Source: Liquidambar formosana (taxonomy: Eukaryota > Streptophyta > Magnoliopsida > Saxifragales > Altingiaceae). From it: a stretch of DNA of 64,000 nt. Position numbers and translations under genes: made by a program. The stretch lies in the NCBI GenBank assembly GCA_039720395.1, contig CM077827.1, forward strand, positions 15,849,615 through 15,913,614, read 5' to 3'. Position 1 is the first letter of the stretch. Every line of letters starts with the position of its first letter. Below, piece after piece: positions 1-10,600 of the stretch. The notes beneath the pieces are model-generated. The model was given only the letters and a program-made list of their open reading frames with translations. It had not been told where the DNA came from and made no database searches.

Positions 1-192
1 CCCAGTTGGGTTTGATTGATACTATCTTGGTCAGACAGCACCACCAGTACGTACTACGTAACAAATCTATAAGAGAAAAAATAAATAAATAAATAAAAAG
101 AAAAGAAAAAAACATATGGTTTGCACCATGGTCGTCTTGTGTTCAACCATTATTGGGGGTATGGGGTGTTAATTGAAAAGTGATAATCCTAA

Positions 193-401
193 TGTCATGT
201 TTGTTTGGTTAGAATAGAATGAATGAGAATGAAATTTTCATATTAAAATAGTATGGAATGAAATGAAATGATCCATTCCTTTTTTTTTTTTTTTTTTATT
301 ATTGCATTTTAGTTTAACTATCTTATCCAAACACGCCGTTGAGAATGAATTAGAATGTAATTTTATTTCATCTATTCTATTCCAACCATACAAACATGGC
401 C
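193..401. mobile_element. Tourist-like (PIF/Harbinger-type) MITE
   Basis: The two ends are imperfect inverted repeats of about 45 bases. The left end reads CATGTTTGTTTGGTTAGAAT and the reverse complement of the right end reads CATGTTTGTATGGTTGGAAT. The element is flanked by TAA at 190-192 and 402-404, the 3-bp target duplication typical of PIF/Harbinger MITEs. It has no coding capacity and carries an internal poly-T run near 280-297. The superfamily call rests on the TSD length and the GTTTGG-type terminus. Confidence 0.6.
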
Positions 402-404
402 TAA

Positions 405-999
405 GTTCAAACACCCAAGTCCAATGCGATCCTAGATCAATATTGACCATGCAAAAATTGTTAGCAACTTAGCATTATTGTAGAAGAAAATGCGATTGTT
501 CTTGTCACCATTCGAAACATTTTGATTGTCATTGGTTTTTGGGTCTAATGGTTTTATTCTAATAAGGATGTGGGGTTTGCAAAAGTTTTGATTTTCACTC
601 AGCGTGGGTGTGTATATAGATGTGTATTCTTTTATCATTTGGCAAAAAAAAAAAAAAAAAAAGAAAAGAAAAAAAACATAAATTTACAAAAATTTATTTG
701 GATATTGTCACTTGAAAGAAAGACACCAGAAACTTCCCTTTTCCTTTTACCCTATTTTCAAAATTGTAAGTCTTGAAAATGAATACCTTTGACTCGCTTC
801 CTTCCTAGAAATTGTCTAGAATTATTTGTCCCGTTTTAGAATAGCGAAAACCTATGCATTTTTCATTTTTTTAATTTAAAAGAAAAATGAAAAAGGAAAA
901 AGGGCGTATGCTCGCACACACGATCGGGATTTTACAGGGGCTTTCTTTAGGTGGTTTAAGCCACACCTATCAAATAATCAATGGCTATTACCAAAAACA
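405..999. other. upstream intergenic DNA, no gene seen
   Basis: AT-rich sequence with A-runs near 643-672 and 995-1014. The short open frames here are low-complexity (poly-Lys or poly-Phe) and look like chance products. No conserved protein or RNA was recognised. Confidence 0.5.
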
Positions 1000-1769
1000 A
1001 AAAAAAAAAAAAAATCAATGGCTGCGATTCCCTTCCTCTCCCTATCCAATATTCCTTCCGTCGATCGCAAGCGACTGCGTTATTTGACCAATCCGTATTC
1101 ACCTTTGTTTCATAAAATTTTATTTTCAAAAGGAAACTGCGACTAGTAGTCACCCGCGGGTGTGTAACCCACTCAATCTCGGCGAACAGTTTCGACCTAT
1201 GATCCAAACGCGTCGTTACATGATTGGCAAATTCTCGCGTTCACGGCCAACCAAAAAGTAAACGCTACATGTCGTCGTAATTTCACTCTCAGCAGAAGTT
1301 GGCCTACTCCAACCGAACAAAGGGGGGTACAAATTCTAAAACGACACTTGGAATCGTTCGTTTCGAGGGAATTCCGTTCGGTTTTTCTGCGTTCCCTCTT
1401 CTAACGATTATCCTGTGTTCTTCCTCTCCAACAAAGACTTCATTTTACGCCTACGGTGATATTTTTCTTCAATTTCCTGCGCTAATAATTTCTATGTTCT
1501 TCCTCAAATTGTATGATTCTTCTTTAAATCTTGAAGAGTGCGATCGTTATGTTGGTCGAATTTTCATGCATTTTAGGCAACGATATGAACGTGAGCTTTT
1601 TGAGCTGTTGAATTTGGAAAAAAAGTATGAACTAGTATCAAATTTTTGTTGTAATTCAGTGTGTGTGTTAATTTCTGACGAAATACTCTGATCATTGATG
1701 GTTTAATTTGAAAAAAGAAACATGGATTTACCTCGCTTATGATGATGGAAATTAAATGCGGTACTTACT
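1000..1769 (+). promoter_or_regulatory. CpG-containing putative promoter and 5' UTR of the kinase/beta-lactamase gene
   Basis: This stretch is visibly richer in CpG than most of the surrounding AT-rich DNA, for example around 1058-1078, 1154-1160, 1208-1214 and 1270-1278. That is what an unmethylated plant promoter or first exon looks like beside methylated, CpG-depleted repeats. A strong donor, ACT|GTAAGT, lies at 1769/1770, and an acceptor, CGCCAG, lies at 4517-4522 just before the first coding ATG at 4528. This suggests a non-coding first exon ending at 1769 and a 2.75-kb leader intron. No clear TATA box was found. Several upstream ATGs in the stretch weaken the idea that all of it is leader. 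Confidence 0.35.
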
Positions 1770-2239
1770 GTAAGTTTGAGTGATTCTCTTATGGTGCACG
1801 AACTATTGAATTCATTGAGATTAAATTTAGTATTAATTTATTGTTATAATTCATATTGTTAATGTTAATAGGATTGATTTCTGCTGTTGAACTTAGTGTT
1901 ATTTTGATTTATTTTTATTTTTATTTTTGGCTGGTCTGGTTTTATATAGATAGGCATAAAGGTGAATTTTATTTTGAATTGTTGAGATACGGCAGTGATT
2001 TTCATCTTCACTTGATAACTTATTTTATCTTTTTATGTTATTTTTTATTTTTTAAAAATTATTACTAGTGTCGAGTCATGCTATCCATGGATAGAGAGGT
2101 ACTTCACAAATTGTTGACAAATAAACATGGTGGGAAAACTCATGAGGTTGAATCAAAAAAAGCATTGGCAAATCAGATGGTAGAAACATATTCAACTGTA
2201 CTCATGTTCGTTGTTAATTTATTAGGGTAATACCGAGTG
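1770..2239 (+). other. putative leader intron with a short unrecognised ORF
   Basis: An ATG at 2078 opens a 50-codon frame ending in TAA at 2228-2230. Its composition is mixed rather than low-complexity (starts MLSMDREVLHKLL), unlike the surrounding noise. I do not recognise it. It could be a remnant of a captured gene or transposon, or chance. Nothing else stands out. Confidence 0.2.
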
Positions 2240-3310
2240 TCACACTTGGCCATGACCATGTAGGCCACTCCTCGCAGCGTATATTGCAGGGTGTTATACG
2301 TGGCTTTTGAAACTCTCACTAGTCTAGAGAGATGCTATTCTTTCATTATCAAAATAAAATATAATACAGGGTATTTAAGCATAAGAAAATGCTAATATAT
2401 GAAAGACTATATTACGCTTAAGTATTTACAATAATATCTTATCACCTCCTTAAACTCATGATGTGATTGTGGGAATCATTGAGAGTTTGCCAAGGTGGAA
2501 ATGGAAGTGTGAAATAATGTGAGACTTCGTATAGAAATTGGTTAACTGCATAGCAGAAGCAACAAAAAGCAAAGAATGAGTGCCAAGTTGAAGATAATGA
2601 CGCACGAAATGACGATCTTTCTCCCCGTGTTTAGTACACTCATGAACAAATGAGTTATGTGCAATTTGTATAGCACTCTTGTTGGCATAGTACATAGAGT
2701 GGGAGCCGAAGAAGAAACCCCAAGACCATTAAGTAGCCAGCACAAACAAACTATATCAGTGGCAGTAGTAGTCATAGTACGATACTGAGCCTTAGCTGAG
2801 TAGTGGGCAACAACAATCTGCTTCTACTCCACAAAGAATTAAGAGAGTAAAACCCAGTGGTGGACCTACAATCCATAGCATCACTTGCCTAGTTGGCATC
2901 AGAAAAGGCTCAAAGATCTAAAGAGAGATTAGAGGAAAATAACAAACTTTGATGCAAAGAACCCTAAAGATAACATAAAATACAAAGAAGAGCTGCTTAA
3001 TGGATTGTAGTTGGAGAAGAAAGAAATTGACTAACAACATGCACAATGTATGCAATGTCAGGCCAAGTAATTGTGAGATAAACTAGACTGCTAACAAGAA
3101 CTCGATATAAGGTAGGATCTGTTAAAGGAACTCCATCAGTAGATGTGTAGTAAACATTGAGCTTAATAGGTCTGTCAACAATTCTAGAATTGGAAATTTT
3201 AGTCCATTGAATAACATCATTAGCATACTTAGACTGGGAAAGAAGATACCCTTGAGGAGATGATGCAACTTCAATCCCAAGAAACAACATCAGCAACATA
3301 CTAATTGGTT
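2240..3310 (-). pseudogene. decayed Ty1/copia fragment: end of RT, RNase H tail, probable 3' LTR
   Basis: Read on the minus strand, 3299-2997 encodes the end of a copia reverse transcriptase: FLGIEVA, then GYLLSQSKYANDVI, then PDIAYIVHVVSQF. From 2695 to 2456 a further frame encodes the RNase H tail (NKSAIQIAHNS, then FVRHYLQ, then TKSHIISHFHFHLGKLSM). Frameshifts and stops separate the pieces. The AT-rich stretch at about 2240-2449, followed by a purine-rich tract on the minus strand, looks like a degenerate 3' LTR and polypurine tract. The 5' two thirds of the element are missing. Confidence 0.75.
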
Positions 3311-3517
3311 GGTTCCGATATCTGTTTGTCTGGATTAAGCAACAACAACAAAGAGGTAGTTTTTGCCTTTTAGAAAGCGAGAAGAATTAATTTTTAATAA
3401 ATGTTTTTACTTTATTGAGAGTTAATTAATTATACTTATATTAATATATTAAATATAAAAAAGGCCTCATTTAGAATTTTTCTCCTTAGGCCTCAACTTA
3501 TATTGAGCTGCCCCTGG

Positions 3518-3807
3518 CATATAGTGTCATATACTTTTTTGGACCCTCCACCTAACAGCCTAGGCTTTTAGGTTGGAAACTTGACATGGTATCAGAGCCT
3601 GTCATTATTGTTGTCGTTCTTGGGTCCATTCCATTTGTAAGCCCATCGTTGTCGTCTAAGTGACAGGCCCGTTTGGGCCTACACATGAGGTGGAGTGTTG
3701 GGAAGTCCCACATGCCACTTCATCTAAATATTGAGTATGATATGCCTTCATATACTTGTTTGGGCCTTTCACCTATAAGTTTAGGCTTTTGGGTTGGAAA
3801 CTTAATA
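3518..3807 (+). mobile_element. TRIM (terminal-repeat retrotransposon in miniature), left LTR truncated
   Basis: A left LTR remnant ends GGAAACTTGACA at 3586 and is followed at once by TGGTATCAGAGCC, a tRNA-iMet primer binding site, at 3587. A non-coding internal part of about 110 bases ends in a purine-rich ATGAGGTGGAG. The right LTR, starting TGTTGGGAAGTCCCACAT, runs 3696-3807. The bases after it, TGGTATTAGTGCATG, resemble the internal primer-binding region again, so a second internal copy may have been fused here. It belongs to the family seen at 25062-25360, 30588 and 47372. There is no coding capacity. Confidence 0.7.
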
Positions 3808-4522
3808 TGGTATTAGTGCATGTTGTTAATTCTTCTCTCTACTCTTCTTCTTCTTTTTAATAAATTTATGTTTCTAATTGAGGGAGAGAGAGAGAGAGGA
3901 GTACCTAAGGAGATGCTTTAGCTTTGTGAGGTTGGATTCGTCTATTGTGTTACTATTGTGTTATAGGATCAAAGAGATGGTTTTGTTTTGCAAAGCTGGC
4001 TCCATCTATTGTGTTACCGGAGCAGATATGTTGAGAAGGAGACAAATGAGAAAGATGGAAAGGGAAGTAGGTACTTAATGTATCTGGTAAAAAGAAAAAG
4101 AAAAGTGTAGAAACATAACGTCGTAAGGGATATTTGGAAATAGAAACTTCTTGTGGTAAATTGCCACTTCTATATTCACGTAACAGATGAGTTGGTTTTT
4201 GTTGCCATGAATTATGTGTGCTTAATCATTTCTGACGTGTGTTTCCTTGCAGTTTCATGATATATTTTGTAGATATTTTATTTAAGTAATTGTTAGAGCT
4301 ATGGATGTTCAGTAACATGCTAAAATACATTTCGAAAGGAAAGGAAATATTGTGTTCTTGCTTTTCTACTTGACATGAATGACTGATCTTGTTAATGTTA
4401 GTCTCCTGATCCCATGTAGTGCATCTTTTACTTTCATTGGCAAAGATTTGTATAACTTAGTTGGTCTTTTATTTATTTATTTTTTAATTTTATTTTTTAT
4501 ATCCATTTTGTAATTTCGCCAG
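3808..4522 (+). other. end of putative leader intron
   Basis: Contains a (GA)n run near 3883-3899 and an imperfect direct repeat of about 45 bases around 3913-4018. It ends in the acceptor CGCCAG at 4522. No gene or intact element was recognised. Confidence 0.4.
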
Positions 4523-4527
4523 CTCTG

Positions 4528-4602
4528 ATGGGATGGGGAAACATCTACAGAAGGCGCATGAAAGTATTCACGGTGTCTTTATTAATTTATCTAGATTATA
4601 AG
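4528..4602 (+). CDS. exon 1, residues 1-25
   Basis: Starts [14 protein letters not shown] and ends LDYK before the donor AAG|GTATGA. The ATG was chosen because it is the first in the exon, lies 5 bases after an acceptor (CGCCAG|CTCTG), and gives the start I recall for the Arabidopsis homologue. Confidence 0.85.
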
Positions 4603-7600
4603 GTATGATGGGTTTCTTGATTGCTACTCATTTTAATTGACTTCTTACATGAGAACCACATTACCCACTACCCTGTTTTCTGTTATTACTGAAGGCTTTA
4701 CAGCATAGAGAAAAATGGACTAACAAATCTAAAACATCTGTTCTATGGGAGAAGGCTCATGAGCGCAATGCTAAGCGTGTTCTTAGTTTGATAATAGAAT
4801 TGGAAGGGTTGTGGGTGAAACTTGGACAGTACTTATCCACTCGAGCTGATGTGCTTCCTGAGGCCTATATTTGCCTTCTCAAGCAGTTACAGGACTCACT
4901 TCCTCCTCGCCCTTTGCAAGAGGTTGTTTTTATCATCATTTAAACTTAAAAGATAGAAATATTAAAATAATATTGTTAACGAAAATTTGCTTACTTTATT
5001 TAGTCATGCTGATGATAATATCAATGTAATTTGGTGGTTTGAGTGTTCTCTAGGAACGTCTATTTGCTTGCCTCATGGAGTTGATGAACTCATGTTATCT
5101 TTTCATCTGATTTTCTTATACTGGATAAGTCAGATTCCTTTCATCTCCTTTTCTTTTGTTGGATAAGTCAGACTCTTATATTTGTTATTTATTGTTGATG
5201 AAGATTGTACAAATGTCATGGCAAGAGGATGGTCAACAATTTGTAAATCATTGTAATCAGGTTAATTAGAATTGACGTTGGCTGTATCTACTTGTTTTTT
5301 GTCAATACTTATCATCTGGTGTTAGATTTAAGAATTTTTAAAATTCTTTATTCATCTCGACTGAGGTATAAATAGATGTTACAAGAGGGTATAAAAGGCA
5401 TGTATTGAAACTAGGCCTACACACAACCCTAAATCTAAGCCTAGATATATGTAACATGATATGTGCAATATATATGTGCAATTTTGTAGGCATGAATCAA
5501 GGGACATCTTTGTGGGTTGCCTAACACTTTCCCGCAAACTCAATAGTCTAGGGAAGACAAGTTTAAAACGCAGAAGCTTATAGCGATGCTTGTGAATCCC
5601 ATTGAGTGAAGAGATCTGTAGTCTGATCGATAGAAGGAACAAATGAACATGATGGCTGCCGGATAGTACAAGTTCATGAATGAAGTAATAATTGAGCTCT
5701 ATATGATGGGTACGAGCATGAAAAACAGGTGTGGATGCCATGTATATAGTGCTGAGGTTGTCACAGTATAGCATGACAAGCATGAGAATAGGAAGGTGGA
5801 GCTCGCAAAGAAGGTACATAATCCAGATTGTCCCAGCACAGACCTGAGCTAGGGAGTGATACTCTGATTCAGTACTCGAACAAAAACCTGTAGGCTGTTT
5901 CTTGGAACTTTAAGAAATCAAATTGGGGCCTTGGCAGCAAAATTTTATCAATCAGGCTGCTGGACAACCTGTTGGTCCCTTTTAAACAAGGGCCAAAAGG
6001 GGCCAAGACAGACCCAAAATAAGCCTGATATATTGCAGAGGCCTTGAGAGAACTGGGCCATACATAACCCCATAAAAAGAGGCCTAGAAGAAGGGTTAAG
6101 CCCAGCAGATAAAGTGCTGGCAGCCCATCTCAGAATTTGTTGGGAGAAGGTCTTGGAATTTTGCTGAAAAGGGGACTCTATTTCGTTAAGATTAGAGATA
6201 AAGTCCCTAAGTTTGAGGTTCTAATTGCAGAGGAAATTTATCTCTTTAAATTAAGAGATAAAGCCCCTCTTTAAAGGGACTACTGGAGGGATAAGTTAAC
6301 TAGAAGTGTGGAAGCTGACTGATTGGAGGTCTCCCTTCTCTCAAAGGAGAGTAGAATAACTTACGCCAGTTTAAGACCAGCAGAAATAGTGTCCCCATAT
6401 AAGAAAAAGAATAAACCCCACTTTAGTTAATGTGGGGATTTGCTGATATCGATTTGAGCTGCTCTTAAATAGGCGGCTTGAAATTTGAATTTCCTCCGCC
6501 TCTGAGTATCAGGACAACCAGACTAATCAGCATTAGAGAAGACATGAAGAGTTAGAGAGTACGAGAGGAAGGGTGAAAAACCATGCCTAGATCTAGAGTG
6601 CCTTTAAGATAGCGCAGAATGGGCTTAACAACAACTTTATGAGTGGGTCCTCGGGGGCACTCATGCATTGAGCAACATGATGGACCACAGACGTAATGTT
6701 TAGACAGGTTGGAGTTAGCTACTAGACGATGAAGGTGCTAAACCGCTAAAATCAAGAACAAGGTGCCTATTTGAGGCCATAGATTGCGTTGCGAAGCTGG
6801 AAAACATGGGTAAGACGCTAGGGATCAACAAACCCATGAAGCTAAGTCGTGAAAGCTATTTTTGGAGAAATCCATGCAAGAAAGCATTCTTGACATCCAA
6901 TTGCCTGTAGAGACCAACCAGAAGAGATTGCATAGTTGATTACTGTACGAATAGTGGTAGCCTTGACCATAGGGGTAAATGTCTCATCATAATGAAGTCC
7001 ATGCTAGTAATGAAAGTCCTAGCCACTATGCTTTGTGGCATTTAATAATACCATTGACTGAATGCTTGACCTTAAAAACCCATTTGTAACCAACTGTCTT
7101 CTCTTCTGACATGGGGGATGGAGGAATTAGGGTCCAAGTCTAATTTTTAAGGAGAACATTGAACTCATAAGTCATAGCATCTGCCATTTTGGAAATTGAA
7201 CAGAGAAAAATAGGTAGGCTCTTCACTGGAAGAAATCTGAGTTACCAAGGCACTCGGTATAGGATAGTGCACAGTTCCATTAGTGTGAACCAAGGAGTCA
7301 AGGACCATGGGATGATATCGAACAGGTGGAGACGGAGAGGATCTAGAGTCTGAAGAGGATCCATCTGCTAAAGATCCATGTGATGTAGGATGTGAGCTTG
7401 ACACGGACTGTGAACCAAAAGCAGGAAAAGGTAGGACTGTCACAGGTGGTGGCTGATGCTGATAATGCGACGGAAAAGGACTCAACAAGTTGGGGTGCAG
7501 AAGTACTGCCAACGGGTGGAGTTGGAGCCTAAGTAACAGAACCAATTGGCAACGAAAGAGGAGAAGGGGGGGGGGGGGGGGGGGGGGGGGGGCTGCTGAA

Positions 7601-10600
7601 GGGACTGATTGCTAGTATACAAACATGTGGTTGCTAGTAGAAGAATGAGCACAAAGGCAAGATTCGAAGCCTCTTGAGAGCTAGGAACAGCCAGTCTATG
7701 AGCATAAGAAAATTTGTCTCATCAAAGTGCACTTGTCACGATATATACACTCTGTTGATCACTGGATCCAAACACCGATACCCCTTGTGCTGAGAATTAT
7801 AACCTAAGAACATAGACTTAAAATATCCACGATATCTTCGATATATCCACGATATATCTGTGTATCCGTATCCCTCGATACGATATCTAATTGATATATC
7901 TTTTCACAAAATATCTTTACAATATTCTTGATATTATTGATAAAATCTTGATATATCTTGATATATCCATAATATCTTCTTTATTTCACATGGTATCGTT
8001 AATATAACGAATATATTCATTATATCGACGATATAGAAACATTCATTTTTTTGTTATTGTATCAAAATTATCATCTCTTACTCTTTTAGTATTGATTTAT
8101 ATAAATATTTCAATTATACTAGTGGCTTAAATTAGTGTTATGGAGTAACTACTTTCATTTACTTTGTTAAAATATTAATTCTTGTCTAATATATATTTAA
8201 ATTAGTTATTAGAGTCTAATCATTGTTCCCAGAGTTTCAATGGAAGTATACGTGTTTAACTGACAATATCCATCATATCTCTGAATCGATATCGAAATTA
8301 TCGATATATCCATCGATATATCTGATATATCCGTGTTTTTGGACCCTCGATATATCCCTCGATATCGATATTTAAGTCCTTGCCTAAGAAAACACACAAC
8401 AGTTCTTGGAAATAGTTTGTTCGTAATATAAGTGCCAAGGTAAAGGTAACAGGCACACCTGAAGACGCGAAGATTAGTATAGTAGGGTGGTCGACCAAAG
8501 AGACGAGAAAAAAGAGTATCATACTGTAAGACTGGAGTGGGAAGGCAATGAATGAGATAAAGCGCAATAGACAGAGCTCAACCTAGAGATTGTGCGGGAC
8601 ACTATTGGAAACAAGAAGAGTATAATCTATCTCAGAGATATGGTGATGCTTTCATTCAGAAAGACCATTTTACTTTGGGGTGTGGAGACATGAAAGGAAG
8701 TGTTGAATCCCAAAGATATTGCATAATTCAGAAACTGGATAAATTAACATATTCTTTACCCCCATCACTTTGAAGGTATTTTTAGGAATTACCAAAATGA
8801 TTTTTAATAAATGCAAGAAAGTTTTAAGGTGGAGAAGTTTTCCAATGCATAGGATAGGTGTATATGTAACAGTAAAACCATTAGTAAATAAGACAAAATA
8901 TTTAAATCCAAAAACAGAAAGAACTGGAGATTTTTAAACATTGGACTGAATCAAGTTAAAGGGAGTAAAGCACTTATTTCCATTATTGATGGAAAAGGAA
9001 TATGTGTGGAATTACCCAATGCACATCCTACAAAAAGATTTGTGAAAACGAAAATCAGGAGATAACAATTTATTTGACCTTAAGTTAGACAAAACTTTGT
9101 GAGACGGATGCCCTAGTCGATTGTGCTAAACTAATGAAGGTAGGTGTGTAACAGAATAGGCTCACGGAACAGAAAGATGGACGGTATAGGATAGAGACCA
9201 TCACTACATAGGCCCTGAAACAAAAGGGCACCAGAGGTCAAGTACAAAATGTACAGAATAAATTGAGCAACCAAAAGAAGGTTCTTTCGCATAGCAGGAA
9301 CATGATAAAAGTTCGAAGCTGAAATGAACAAGAACCAAGTGTAAATGTGTATTAGACATTTTACCAGTGTAGGTGATAGGGAAATGATCACTATTGCCTA
9401 AAGAAAACCGAGTCTGATCTGGTGTAAAGGGTACAGTTCTGCTGACGCTGGGGATCTCTAGTCATGTGGTGGGTAGCTTTACTATCTGGATACCAATTAG
9501 CGTAATGAGTAGTCTTTGGCTGATAAGGCAGATGTGCTGTAAAATGGCAGCCGATAGGCCTGCTGGGGATATACATACAAAGGATAAGTCAATAGAGGAG
9601 ATTGTTGAGCCAATTGAAGATTGACAAAGGCAGCATGAGCTGAAAGAAGGAACCAAAGGCGTCATTATAGCTTTTTGGAGTACCAGAACTACTATTGTTA
9701 TTGTGATTGTGATTGTGACTGTAGTTGCGGTTCTGATTCCTGTTATTTCCTCCTCGATGACTAGTATTAGAGTCGTCCAAAACTATGGTGTGCATAAGAA
9801 GACCTTGTGTCCCACGATAGTATTGAGCCACAAGGGCAGCTTGTGGAGGGTGGGAACAAATGTCTATGCTTAAAAAGATAGGAGTCAAGCCCAAAGATCT
9901 TGAAAAGAAGGTTGCAGTAGATAGTGCAGGATGGTATTGACAATCATCTTATAACCTGGACCCAAGCCATAAAGAACATAGGTCACTAAATCATTGTTAG
10001 AGATTGGCTGAACAATCAAAGCCAAGGATTTCCGCCAAAGACTAGGATATAGCAAGTAGTGAGAGATGGACCGGTTGTCATTGGTGAGAGATAGTAAGTG
10101 GAATCGAAGTGTAGATGCATGGGTGACATATTTATGAAAAAAGTGATATTCAAGACAGGTCTCAACATCTTGTGACGTGGGAAGGTTAACCACCATTCCT
10201 AGAATTGTCTTAAATAAGGTAGCATTGAGGAGGATGGCGAGTGTCTAATCAAGTGGCGGGCACAAACAGGAATAGGAAGTCATGTCGAACCCAATATTTG
10301 GGCCATATGGTATTTTTCCAACACCTCCCCTCATGTGTATCCCAAACAAGAGAAATAGGTCTATTATGTGGACAACAAAGGCGGGCTCACAAATGAAATA
10401 GGCCCAAGAACGTCATGTACTGACACCATGTAAGATTTGAGAAATTTTTATAATCTTTATTAATCACAACTGAGATATAAATAGATGTTACAAGAGAGTA
10501 TAAAAGGCATGAATCAAGGGACAACTAAGGCAGTTGCCTAACATCTGGGTTATCTATGAAGATCATCTCATGTCAGAATCATTTTGCCACCAGAATTCAA

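Larger units (their letters stand above)
5320..10543 (-). mobile_element. Ty1/copia retrotransposon, decayed but with both LTRs and TSD
   Basis: The LTRs are 5320-5526 and 10429-10543. Both begin TG and end GTTGCCTAACA. They are flanked by the 5-bp target duplication TCTGG (5315-5319 and 10544-10548). The element reads on the minus strand. Next to the right LTR is TGGTGTCAGTACATGA, a tRNA-Met-type primer binding site. Next to the left LTR is GCGGGAAAG, a polypurine tract. The internal region carries gag, protease and RNase H remains in several frames, so it is non-autonomous now. A hAT-like MITE inserted at 7811-8382. The whole lies in intron 2 of the kinase gene, in antisense orientation. 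Confidence 0.85.

Noticed and set aside
1299..1691. 130-codon frame in the presumed promoter as a protein-coding gene
   Set aside because: No recognisable domain, hydrophobic low-complexity stretches, and a position consistent with leader sequence.
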